Assembly (NCBI GenBank): GCA_049509915.1
Contig: JBEKZL010000384.1
Location: 1-5,699, forward strand
Length of the DNA stretch: 5,699 nucleotides
Origin: JBEKYD01 sp049509915
GTDB lineage: Bacteria; Acidobacteriota; Terriglobia; Bryobacterales; Bryobacteraceae
Direction: 5' to 3'
The translations under genes were made by a program, and so were the position numbers. Every line of letters begins with the position of its first letter. Position 1 is the stretch's first letter. Below the pieces are notes generated by a model that saw nothing but the letters and a program-made list of their open reading frames with translations, had not been told where the DNA came from and made no database searches. Of the stretch, positions 1-5,351 are shown one piece after another.

Positions 1-711
1 CCGATGGAGATCGACATCCGCGAGAGACGGCTCATCAAGGACACCTGCAGGGAGGTCAAGCTGCCCGTCGTCTCGACCGTCTGCTGCGCCCTGGGAATCG
101 CGGATTTCAATGCTCCCGTGCGCCGCTATCACGTGCGGCGTGCCAAAGCTTACCTCGATCTGGCCTATGAGCTGGAGGGCCGCAACCTGCTGCTGGTAGT
201 CGGCGAATATATCTGGCAGCGGGAAGTCATCGCGCCGCGCGATCAATGGAACTGGGCCGTGGAGCACGTCCGGGAACTCGGTGAACACGCCGCGGCCCTG
301 GGTCTTGAAATCGCCGTGGAGCTGGAGCCTTTCCACCTCTCGCTGATTAACGATCTCCCCAAGATGATCCGCTTTCTCGACAACGTGGCGCACCCGGCCG
401 TCAAGGCCAATGTCGACGTTTCCCATCTGGCGCTGGCCAAAACCGCGCCGCCGGAGTTGGCCGGACTGGCCGGGCGCATCGCTCACGTCCACTTTTCCGA
501 TTGCGATGGTTCGAAGCACGGCGACCTTCCCCCCGGCCGCGGCGTGGTCGACTTCCCGCCCTACCTGGAAGCGCTCAAGGCCACCGGCTTCGACGGCGCC
601 GTCAGCATCGAACTGGAGTACTCGCCGGAGCCGGAGAAGATCGTGGAGTGGGTGCGGGAAGCTTACACCGCCACCGACCGCCTCATGCAAGCGGCCGGCA
701 TCCGGAACTAA
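1..711 (+). CDS. Sugar phosphate isomerase/epimerase, xylose isomerase-like TIM barrel (5' partial)
   Basis: The visible 235 residues from the ATG at 4 match the xylose-isomerase-like TIM-barrel superfamily (AP endonuclease 2 family; relatives are D-tagatose 3-epimerases, hydroxypyruvate isomerase, IolE/IolI). Expected metal and catalytic residues appear in order: E108 in AVELEP, D138 in NVDVSH, the HVH motif at 161-163, a G-R-G-x-V-D-F loop at 178-183, and E203 in VSIELE. Family members usually have about 270-300 residues, and the first beta strand and its loop are missing. The frame is open at base 1, so the true start probably lies upstream and M1 is likely internal. It would interconvert ketoses or related polyols in the cytoplasm, but the substrate cannot be read from the sequence. 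A receiver-domain gene starts 28 bases after its stop on the same strand. Confidence 0.85.
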   Translation, partial: PMEIDIRERRLIKDTCREVKLPVVSTVCCALGIADFNAPVRRYHVRRAKAYLDLAYELEGRNLLLVVGEYIWQREVIAPRDQWNWAVEHVRELGEHAAALGLEIAVELEPFHLSLINDLPKMIRFLDNVAHPAVKANVDVSHLALAKTAPPELAGLAGRIAHVHFSDCDGSKHGDLPPGRGVVDFPPYLEALKATGFDGAVSIELEYSPEPEKIVEWVREAYTATDRLMQAAGIRN

Positions 712-739
712 CCCGCATGCGGTAATATGTCCAAAAGCG

Positions 740-1117
740 ATGAACGCCACCATTCTGCTTCTGGTATCGGACCCGGTGATTCGAACAGTCATCCACGAGG
801 TGCTGGAATCTGCGGGATATACCGTTCGCGCGACCGGCGATATCGGTGGCGCGGTAGACCGGCTCAAGGAATCCACGCCGGACCTGTTCATGGTCCGCCA
901 CTATACCCAGAACATGTCGGGACATGAGGCGTCCAGGTACCTGCGCAAGCTGTGCCCCGGAATTCCGGTCCTCATCGTGGGCGGCATCCTCGACGACGAC
1001 CGTCTGGAGAATCGGGAGCTCCTTCAGGGATTCGAGATCTTCCCGAAGCCGTTCAAGGCGGCCGAACTGCTTGACAAAGTGAAGGAAGTGCTGCGGAAGC
1101 GCCCGCCCCGAACCTGA
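740..1117 (+). CDS. Stand-alone degenerate receiver (REC) domain protein
   Basis: This 125-residue protein has the length and secondary-structure rhythm of a single CheY-like receiver domain with no output domain. Aligned by eye to the family, P47-D48-L49 leads to the phospho-acceptor position, which is R53 instead of Asp. The acidic pair after beta1 is V9-S10 instead of Asp-Asp, and the Thr/Ser position is G81. Only the conserved Lys (K103, in FPKPF) and the G61 turn remain. It should therefore not be phosphorylated in the usual way and probably acts as a pseudo-receiver through protein contacts. The ATG at 740 is preferred because it starts directly at the beta1 strand, although no clear Shine-Dalgarno precedes it. 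The short gap after the sugar epimerase suggests translation from the same mRNA. Confidence 0.85.
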   Translation: MNATILLLVSDPVIRTVIHEVLESAGYTVRATGDIGGAVDRLKESTPDLFMVRHYTQNMSGHEASRYLRKLCPGIPVLIVGGILDDDRLENRELLQGFEIFPKPFKAAELLDKVKEVLRKRPPRT

Positions 1118-1162
1118 GCCACCGGCAGCCGACGGCCGCGCCACGGGCTATGATCTGTAGGT

Positions 1163-1169
1163 GAGGTGA
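1163..1169 (+). promoter_or_regulatory. Strong ribosome binding site that fixes a TTG start
   Basis: GAGGTGA is an exact match to the 16S anti-Shine-Dalgarno complement. The GAGG core lies 7 bases before the TTG at 1174. No ATG or GTG at a suitable distance competes, so this site decides the start of the sugar isomerase gene. A TATGAT hexamer at 1149-1154 could be a -10 element, but no -35 partner is visible. Confidence 0.7.
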
Positions 1170-1173
1170 ACGC

Positions 1174-1716
1174 TTGATCTCCAAAGCGGAATATGAACGC
1201 GCGGCCGGGCGGGCCGCCGAAATGCTGCGGCACGCGGGTATCGCGATTACGCCAGAGGAGCGGTCGCGCCTGGAGGTAGCGGACTTCGGCTTGGACGAGC
1301 TGGCCCAGTCCGGGCTCCAACTCCTGACGTATCTCAACACGGAAAGATGCTGTGCCAAGGAGCTGGTGATGGAGCCGCGCCAGACCTGCCCGGAACACAG
1401 GCACCCTCCGGCCGGCGGGCAGCCAGGCAAGGAGGAAACGTTTCGCTGCCGCTGGGGGACGGTGTACGTTTACGTTCCCGGCGATCCCGCCCAGGCACCG
1501 GCCTGCCGGCCGCCGGCGGGTTCGGAGGCGTACTACACGGTCTGGCATGAGATCGCACTCGCTCCCGGCCAGCAGTACACTCTCGCGCCCGACACCAGGC
1601 ACTGGTTCCAGGCCGGAGACCAGGGAGCGGTGGTTTCGGAATTCTCCACGCGGAGTACCGACGAGAACGACATCTTCACCGACCCCCGCATCGTCCGCGA
1701 GCCTCGAGTGGACTAA
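1174..1716 (+). CDS. D-lyxose/D-mannose-type ketol-isomerase (cupin)
   Basis: The 180-residue product resembles the D-lyxose isomerase family (EC 5.3.1.15), which interconverts D-lyxose with D-xylulose and D-mannose with D-fructose using a divalent metal in a cupin barrel. The metal ligands are visible: H75 and H77 in EHRHP, E88 in KEETF, and H143 in DTRHWF. The N-terminal helical part (1-45), FGLDELAQSGLQLLTYLNT, and the closing VVSEFSTRSTDENDIFTDPR segment are also typical of the family. The length fits (family about 165-230). Translation begins at TTG after an excellent ribosome binding site. It follows the receiver gene by 56 bases and may share a transcript with the upstream TIM-barrel epimerase, suggesting a small sugar-interconversion unit. 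Its 3' end faces the convergent JAMM gene with only 21 bases between stops. The substrate preference is not proven by sequence. Confidence 0.88.
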   Translation: MISKAEYERAAGRAAEMLRHAGIAITPEERSRLEVADFGLDELAQSGLQLLTYLNTERCCAKELVMEPRQTCPEHRHPPAGGQPGKEETFRCRWGTVYVYVPGDPAQAPACRPPAGSEAYYTVWHEIALAPGQQYTLAPDTRHWFQAGDQGAVVSEFSTRSTDENDIFTDPRIVREPRVD

Positions 1717-1737
1717 GGGCGCATAGGGGTTGGCGGC

Positions 1738-3093
1738 CTATCGGCCCGCCTCCTGGCTCTCGATCCGTTTCCGCTGCTGGCCTCTCAGTTGCTCCCGAAC
1801 CTCGGTCAGGGAACGCTCCAGCTTTTTACTCCGTTCGGTTTCCACCTTCAGTTCGGCTTCCAGGCGTGCCGCTTCCACGGCCAGGTCGTCGCGCTGTTGC
1901 CGGAGTTCGGTGTCGCCGCCGGCGTTCGCCCCCGCCGGCGGCTTGCCCCAAAAACTGCTGGCTTCCTTCACGGGAGCGGCGCCCGGCCGGTCGATGGTGA
2001 GGACCACGTCGACCTCCCCGCTCTCGCGAGCATAGGTGAATGCTCCCGATTCCAGGTGCGCCTGGTCGAGCGTGATCGAGTGCGGAACTCCGCTGCCGTC
2101 CACAATATCCAGTACGGCGCCGGTGGCATTCGCCATAGCCGGCGCGGCCGCGTCCCATCGAATCTGCACTTGACCGTTGTTGTCGAGCAAATTCAATCCG
2201 AGTGAAGGTCGCCGGCTGGAGAAGAGGAAAGACGGCAGAGCCGAGATGCCGCGGGCCGCTCCCAGCCGCGGCAGCCAGATCTGCCGGGTATCGAACGCCA
2301 CCGCACCGGCCGCCATCCCCACCGCCACCGACAACAGCATCCGCAACCAGCGCCACGACCGCCGCTCTTCCGGTTCGGTGACGAGAAACCTGGGAATGGC
2401 AGGCGTGCCGGCAGTTCCGGAGGGCTCGGCGGCAGCGGATGTGTCGTCCGCTTCCGCGTACAACGACTCATCGTCCGGCTCGGCTGGCAGGGGCATGGGC
2501 GGCGGCAGCGCCAGCGCGGCGGCATGATCCGCGGCTTCGGGCGCGGGACTCATGTGCGGCAGCGCGTCCGCCGGCAGGGCCTCCAGCGCGAACTCGATGG
2601 CGCTCGATTGCGCTCGGATCGTCCCCTTCGCGTCGCGAAAAAAGAATCCCGCTCGCGTCGGGTCGTACGAGTGCGGCTTCAAAACCAGCGCCACTTGCCA
2701 GCTCTGCGGGAAATGCCGCAGGTAGATGTCCAGATCTTCTTCGGAAAGGAAGATGCCGCTGCGTGTGTGCGAATGGTACCAACCGACCGTTTGGACACCG
2801 TCGCCGACCGAAGCCAGCAGCTCCATCAAATTATTTTCGTCTCGCGGCGAGAGCGTGAAGGAGGGCCCGAAGAAATGCTCGCACTCCAGCGGGCGATGTC
2901 CGGTGATGGTCACCACGCCCTCTTCGTGCCGGCCCAACAATATCCCGCCGATTTCCGCGCCGCCGCGCGGCAGCGAAAAGAAAGCGTCTACCACTGCCAG
3001 CCGTATCTCGTCCAGCACCTGTGGCGCGTACTCGATCCCAAACGGACAGTCCGGTGCGTCCCAGGCGGTGAGGCCGTCTTTGCTCGGTTCCAT
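1738..3093 (-). CDS. Membrane-anchored JAMM/MPN (Mov34/PAD-1) metalloprotease-like protein with C-terminal coiled coil
   Basis: The 451-residue protein begins with a JAB1/MPN domain (about 15-165). It carries the full zinc-site signature: E47 in EIGGILLG, then H107-x-H109-x7-S117-x2-D120 in WYHSHTRSGIFLSEED. All catalytic residues are present, so isopeptidase or protease activity is plausible. A low-complexity Pro/Ala/Glu linker (about 178-232) leads to a single transmembrane helix at about 249-267. RRSWRWLR before the helix puts the JAMM domain in the cytoplasm. Outside follows a beta-rich stretch that could be an Fn3-like fold (about 298-370) and a heptad-rich charged coiled coil (about 394-440). 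The ATG at 3093 is chosen over a GTG at 3153 because the extra 20 residues look non-coding and the GTG lies inside the predicted promoter. The gene is divergent from infC and convergent with the isomerase. No ubiquitin-like or E1/E2-like partner is in view, so its substrate is unknown. Confidence 0.85.
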   Translation of the reverse strand: MEPSKDGLTAWDAPDCPFGIEYAPQVLDEIRLAVVDAFFSLPRGGAEIGGILLGRHEEGVVTITGHRPLECEHFFGPSFTLSPRDENNLMELLASVGDGVQTVGWYHSHTRSGIFLSEEDLDIYLRHFPQSWQVALVLKPHSYDPTRAGFFFRDAKGTIRAQSSAIEFALEALPADALPHMSPAPEAADHAAALALPPPMPLPAEPDDESLYAEADDTSAAAEPSGTAGTPAIPRFLVTEPEERRSWRWLRMLLSVAVGMAAGAVAFDTRQIWLPRLGAARGISALPSFLFSSRRPSLGLNLLDNNGQVQIRWDAAAPAMANATGAVLDIVDGSGVPHSITLDQAHLESGAFTYARESGEVDVVLTIDRPGAAPVKEASSFWGKPPAGANAGGDTELRQQRDDLAVEAARLEAELKVETERSKKLERSLTEVREQLRGQQRKRIESQEAGR

Positions 3094-3123
3094 GGTGCCC
3101 CGGCGTACCGGGCCGGTTAATCC

Positions 3124-3153
3124 ATTGTAGGCGATTCGCGGCCCAACTCTCAC
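3124..3153 (-). promoter_or_regulatory. Candidate sigma70-type promoter for the JAMM gene
   Basis: Read on the minus strand, GTGAGA (-35, 4/6) at 3148-3153 and TACAAT (-10, 5/6) at 3124-3129 are separated by 18 bases. Transcription would start near 3117, giving a leader of about 24 bases before the ATG at 3093. This placement excludes the longer GTG start at 3153. Confidence 0.45.
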
Positions 3154-3244
3154 GCGCTTCGGGTGCGAGTCACGCTGCCCATGGTTGGGGCAGGGCGGTT
3201 GCGCCCGCCAAGAACACCCCGCGCCAGAAAACGCCAGAAACCCT

Positions 3245-3273
3245 TTGACTTTGGCCGTGTATTCTGGTGTACA
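3245..3273 (+). promoter_or_regulatory. infC: Candidate promoter for infC
   Basis: TTGACT (-35, 5/6) at 3245-3250 is followed after 17 bases by TGTACA at 3268-3273, with a TGG extended -10 element directly before it. An alternative -10 is TACACT at 3270-3275 with a 19-base spacer. The -10 overlaps the 8-bp palindrome GTGTACAC (3267-3274). The start site would fall near 3280, leaving a leader of roughly 115 bases before infC. Confidence 0.5.
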
Positions 3274-3279
3274 CTTGAA

Positions 3280-3393
3280 ATGACAGATTACCGCTTGCGT
3301 TTCGCTAACGAATTACCGCCGTTTCGTCGCATAGCCCCGCGGGGCTGCTCCGCCTCGCCCGCCATTTCGTACTCTTCTCAACCAAACTCATAA
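3280..3393 (+). CDS. Possible short leader ORF upstream of infC (37 codons)
   Basis: An ATG at 3280 opens 37 codons ending in TAA at 3391-3393, three bases before the infC ATG. It starts at about the predicted transcription start, so it could be read as a leaderless message and couple translation into infC. The product is basic in its first half and then rich in Ser, Ala and Pro, and resembles nothing I recognise. Codon use is not strongly coding-like, so it may be chance. Confidence 0.2.
   Translation: MTDYRLRFANELPPFRRIAPRGCSASPAISYSSQPNS
3333..3346 (+). promoter_or_regulatory. GC-rich palindrome in the infC leader
   Basis: AGCCCCGCGGGGCT is a perfect 14-bp inverted repeat about 50 bases before infC. 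As RNA it would give a 5-bp stem with a CGCG loop. No T tract follows, so it is not a standard terminator. A role in controlling infC expression is only a possibility. Confidence 0.35.
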
Positions 3394-3396
3394 GAA

Positions 3397-4026
3397 ATGT
3401 ATCCTGGCAGAAATTTTCCTCCTCGCAGGCAGCATCGCAGAGAGAACGTAAACGAGTCCATCCGCGCGCGCGAAGTGCGGGCGGTCTTCCCCGACGGAAC
3501 GGCCGAAGTCATGCCGACCGCCGCCGCCATTCGCAAGGCCCAGGAGATGGGGCTTGACCTGGTGGTGGTCTCGCCCACCGCGGTGCCGCCGGTGGCTAAA
3601 GCCGTGGACTACGGCCACTACCAATACGATCTCAAAAAGAAGCAGCACGACGCCAAGAAGAAGCAGCACGTCGTGCAGGTGAAAGAGCTGAAGTTCCGGC
3701 CCAACACCGACGATCACGATTACGAGTTCAAGAAGCAGCACGCCATCCGTTTCCTGGCCGAGGGCAATCGGGTCAAAGCCGTGGTCCAGTTCCGCGGCAG
3801 GGAGATCGCCCACGCGGACTTGGGTAAGAAGCTCCTGTCGCGATTTGCCGCCGATCTGACTGCCTATGGCAGTGTGGAAAGCTTGCCCAGGCTCGAAGGC
3901 CGCAACGCGCACATCCTGATCAGCCCGGTCAAAACCGTGGCGAAACCCGCCGCCGCTGGAGGCTCCAAGGCGCCCGGCCCGGGTGAGCCCCCACCTCCGC
4001 CGGCTCCTCCCGCCCGCGCCAACTAA
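3397..4026 (+). CDS. infC: Translation initiation factor IF-3
   Basis: This is IF-3, which binds the 30S subunit, keeps it apart from 50S and checks start codon and initiator tRNA. The N-terminal domain begins at ENVNESIRAREVR (16-28), runs through LVVVSPTAVPPVAKAVDYG (55-73) and joins a Lys-rich linker helix (79-91). The C-terminal domain (about 92-177) carries VKELKFRP, HDYEFKKQHAIRFL, FRGREIAH and LEGRNAHILISP. The core matches the classic 180-residue protein, but about 29 residues of Pro/Ala/Gly-rich tail (181-209) are added. The linker region contains three exact copies of the 13-mer AAGAAGCAGCACG (3637, 3658, 3730). The ATG at 3397 has only a poor ribosome binding site, and infC genes often use unusual starts for autoregulation, so the exact start is uncertain. 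rpmI and rplT, its normal downstream partners, do not follow. Confidence 0.95.
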   Translation: MYPGRNFPPRRQHRRENVNESIRAREVRAVFPDGTAEVMPTAAAIRKAQEMGLDLVVVSPTAVPPVAKAVDYGHYQYDLKKKQHDAKKKQHVVQVKELKFRPNTDDHDYEFKKQHAIRFLAEGNRVKAVVQFRGREIAHADLGKKLLSRFAADLTAYGSVESLPRLEGRNAHILISPVKTVAKPAAAGGSKAPGPGEPPPPPAPPARAN

Positions 4027-4085
4027 GCTTTGGGAAGTACAGTACTGAATCCGTCTTCCCGTTGGCGCGCCGTCGCGTGGGCACG

Positions 4086-4094
4086 TGATAAAAT
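4086..4094 (+). promoter_or_regulatory. Candidate extended -10 promoter for the AAA ATPase gene
   Basis: TGATAAAAT combines a TGn extension with TAAAAT (5/6 to TATAAT), in the 102-base gap after infC. No good -35 is seen at the usual distance; TTGGCG at 4062 is 21 bases away. A start near 4101 would leave a leader of about 28 bases before the ATG at 4129. Confidence 0.4.
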
Positions 4095-4128
4095 TGCTCT
4101 AGTTTTCCAACTCGGCAGTCCACTCGGT

Positions 4129-5001
4129 ATGTATAACGCCTTCTTCGGTTTCACGCATAATCCGTTTAACATGAGTCCGGATCCCGCATTTCTGTTCCGG
4201 AGCCCCCAGCATGAGGAGGCGTTGGCGAATCTGAAGTATGGCGTGATGACCCGCAAGGGTTTCATCGCTTTGACCGGCGAAGTGGGCACGGGTAAAACTA
4301 CCATGCTCGAGTGCCTGCGCGACTTCCTGCGAGCCCAGCAGATCGCCTTCGCCTCGCTGTTCAATTCCCGGCTTACGGTGGAGCAGTTTTTCGAAATGCT
4401 GGCCTACGATTTCGAACTCGACTGCAACCAACGCTCGAAAACCGAGGTACTGCTCGCGCTCAACAGCATGCTCATCGACCGCGCCGCGGCTGGCCGTACT
4501 ACGGTATTAATCGTGGATGAGGCACACAACCTGGAGTGGGACGTTCTGGAAGAGGTGCGACTCCTGGGAAACCTAGAAAATCGGCGCGGCAAATTACTAC
4601 AGATCATTCTCTCCGGCCAGCCGGAACTCGACCGTAAGCTTGACGCTACCGAATATAGGCAACTCAAGCAAAGGATCGCCCTGAGGTGTGCCCTGCGCAA
4701 TTTCGAGCGCGACGAAACCGTCGCCTATATAGATTCTCGCCTGGAACGCGCCGGCATGCCGCACCAGACTATTCTCTCCAGAGAGTTGACCGGCGCCATC
4801 CATCTGCGGTCACAAGGCATCCCTCGCATTATTAATGCGATCTGCGACAATCTCTTACTAACTGCATTCGCCCTGGAAAGCAAGACCGTCACCCTGGACA
4901 TGCTCGATGAGGTTGCCGCAGATATGCGGCTGGAACGGACCATCGAGCACCCATTTACCGTCCACCCCCAGTACCCGGCCCGCGTTCTTCCTCGAAGTTG
5001 A
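4129..5001 (+). CDS. ExeA/GspA-like AAA ATPase, PEP-CTERM-locus secretion ATPase type
   Basis: The 290-residue protein opens with MYNAFFGFTHNPFNMSPDP, typical of the ExeA/GspA and exosortase-locus ATPase group. Walker A is GEVGTGKTT (50-58), Walker B is VLIVDEAH (126-133), sensor 1 is ILSGQPEL (160-167), the likely arginine finger is R182 in LKQRIALR, and GIPRIINAIC (230-239) fits the sensor 2 region. The length matches the short PEP-CTERM-type form. ExeA proper is longer, with a transmembrane helix and peptidoglycan-binding domain that are absent here. Family members power assembly or export in type II-like or exosortase/exopolysaccharide systems. The ATG at 4129 is chosen because the family begins exactly there, although the frame is open back to a TTG at 4030. 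A gene for a secreted repeat protein follows on the same strand after 350 bases. Substrate and partner complex are not shown in this window. Confidence 0.88.
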   Translation: MYNAFFGFTHNPFNMSPDPAFLFRSPQHEEALANLKYGVMTRKGFIALTGEVGTGKTTMLECLRDFLRAQQIAFASLFNSRLTVEQFFEMLAYDFELDCNQRSKTEVLLALNSMLIDRAAAGRTTVLIVDEAHNLEWDVLEEVRLLGNLENRRGKLLQIILSGQPELDRKLDATEYRQLKQRIALRCALRNFERDETVAYIDSRLERAGMPHQTILSRELTGAIHLRSQGIPRIINAICDNLLLTAFALESKTVTLDMLDEVAADMRLERTIEHPFTVHPQYPARVLPRS

Positions 5002-5010
5002 GTGCCGAGT

Positions 5011-5038
5011 AGCCGGCCTGGAATGATTCCTGTCGGCT
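5011..5038 (+). terminator. Weak hairpin after the ATPase gene
   Basis: AGCCG (5011-5015) pairs with CGGCT (5034-5038), and GGA (5020-5022) pairs with TCC (5028-5030) inside it across an internal loop. The stem lies 10 bases after the stop codon, but no run of T follows. It is at best a weak terminator or a 3' end-stabilising structure. Confidence 0.25.
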
Positions 5039-5146
5039 AAAGGCCCCCTTAGAATCACCCGCATTCGTTCTTGAATCTACGTTCCACCCATTTTAATTTC
5101 AACCTTCTTGCCCATTGGTTTCCCCATTTATAGGGCATATGGACCG

Positions 5147-5174
5147 ATGACGGGGTATTTACCCTATGTTTAAT
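5147..5174 (+). promoter_or_regulatory. Candidate promoter with palindrome in the spacer, for the repeat-protein gene
   Basis: ATGACG (-35, 4/6) at 5147-5152 and TTTAAT (-10, 5/6) at 5169-5174 are spaced by 16 bases. Most of the spacer is the palindrome GGGTATTTACCC. If used, the mRNA leader would be about 170 bases. The match is weak and other starts are possible. Confidence 0.25.
5153..5164. promoter_or_regulatory. Palindrome GGGTATTTACCC, possible operator
   Basis: GGGTA and TACCC form an inverted repeat separated by TT, within the spacer of the weak candidate promoter. Binding here could block RNA polymerase. No regulator gene is adjacent, so the role is inferred only from symmetry and position. 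Confidence 0.3.
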
Positions 5175-5207
5175 GGGCTTGCCACAATTCAAAGTACTAT
5201 TAGATCT

Positions 5208-5222
5208 CATGGGTATACCGTG
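5208..5222. promoter_or_regulatory. Second GGTA/TACC palindrome or hairpin
   Basis: GGTATACC (5212-5219) is a perfect palindrome. The flanks extend it to an RNA hairpin of five pairs, one of them G-U, with a GTATA loop. Its half-sites match those of the palindrome at 5153-5164, with centres about 57 bases apart. Confidence 0.3.
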
Positions 5223-5334
5223 GTAGAACTTTAATGACGTGGTTCGCTCCAGGCAATGGCCAGTGATGAAACGAATCCGGTGCGCCCTGGCACGGTTCCA
5301 TCGAAATTCCGATTAGAACCCAAGTTTGAAAAAA

Positions 5335-5340
5335 AGGGAG
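5335..5340 (+). promoter_or_regulatory. Ribosome binding site for the repeat-protein gene
   Basis: AGGGAG preceded by an A run lies 11 bases before the ATG at 5352. The spacing is slightly long but usable. It supports this ATG as the start of a real gene and not a chance frame through the repeats. Confidence 0.55.
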
Positions 5341-5351
5341 TTTATTGACAA

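Larger units (their letters stand above)
3094..3396. other. Divergent intergenic region between the JAMM gene and infC
   Basis: This 303-base gap holds a candidate promoter for each gene pointing outward, a GC-rich perfect palindrome at 3333-3346 and a possible 37-codon leader ORF (3280-3393). No tRNA, known riboswitch or clear terminator was recognised in it. Confidence 0.6.
5002..5351. other. Long intergenic region upstream of the secreted repeat protein
   Basis: This 350-base gap is visibly richer in A and T than the surrounding genes. It contains a weak hairpin after the ATPase stop, several CCCATT words, two GGTA/TACC palindromes, a weak candidate promoter and a Shine-Dalgarno near its end. 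I see no convincing coding frame and no RNA family I can name. Confidence 0.6.

Noticed and set aside
713..722. Palindrome CCGCATGCGG between the epimerase and receiver genes
   Set aside because: No T tract and no room for a hairpin loop without losing pairs; a single short palindrome in GC-rich DNA is expected by chance.
683..1144. Minus-strand open frame over the receiver gene
   Set aside because: High-GC shadow frame with no recognisable domain; the plus strand encodes a clear receiver fold.
1024..1602. Minus-strand open frame over the sugar isomerase
   Set aside because: Shadow of the plus-strand cupin gene, with an Arg/Pro-rich nonsense composition and no motif.
2524..3120. Plus-strand open frame opposite the JAMM domain
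   Set aside because: Shadow frame; the intact JAMM signature on the minus strand decides the coding strand.
3094..3153. Longer JAMM protein starting at GTG 3153
   Set aside because: The GTG overlaps the predicted -35 element and has no ribosome binding site, and the 20 extra residues do not resemble the domain start.
3388..3912. Minus-strand open frame over infC
   Set aside because: Antisense to an unmistakable IF-3. Its Val/Leu-rich runs are the complement of Lys- and His-rich codons.
4036..4046. Small palindrome AGTAC-A-GTACT before the ATPase gene
   Set aside because: Only 5-bp arms with a one-base centre and no second copy, so too likely by chance to call an operator.
4030..4128. Longer ATPase starting at TTG 4030
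   Set aside because: The family starts at the MYNAFFGF motif (4129), and the extra region contains the likely promoter.
5262..5300. Cobalamin riboswitch-like words (TGAAA, ATCCGG, GGCACGG)
   Set aside because: The order and spacing do not fit, the upstream core elements are missing, and the downstream gene is not a B12 uptake or synthesis gene.
5288..5303. Sigma54 promoter starting at TGGCACG
   Set aside because: The -24 half matches, but the -12 half at the required spacing reads CATC instead of TTGC.
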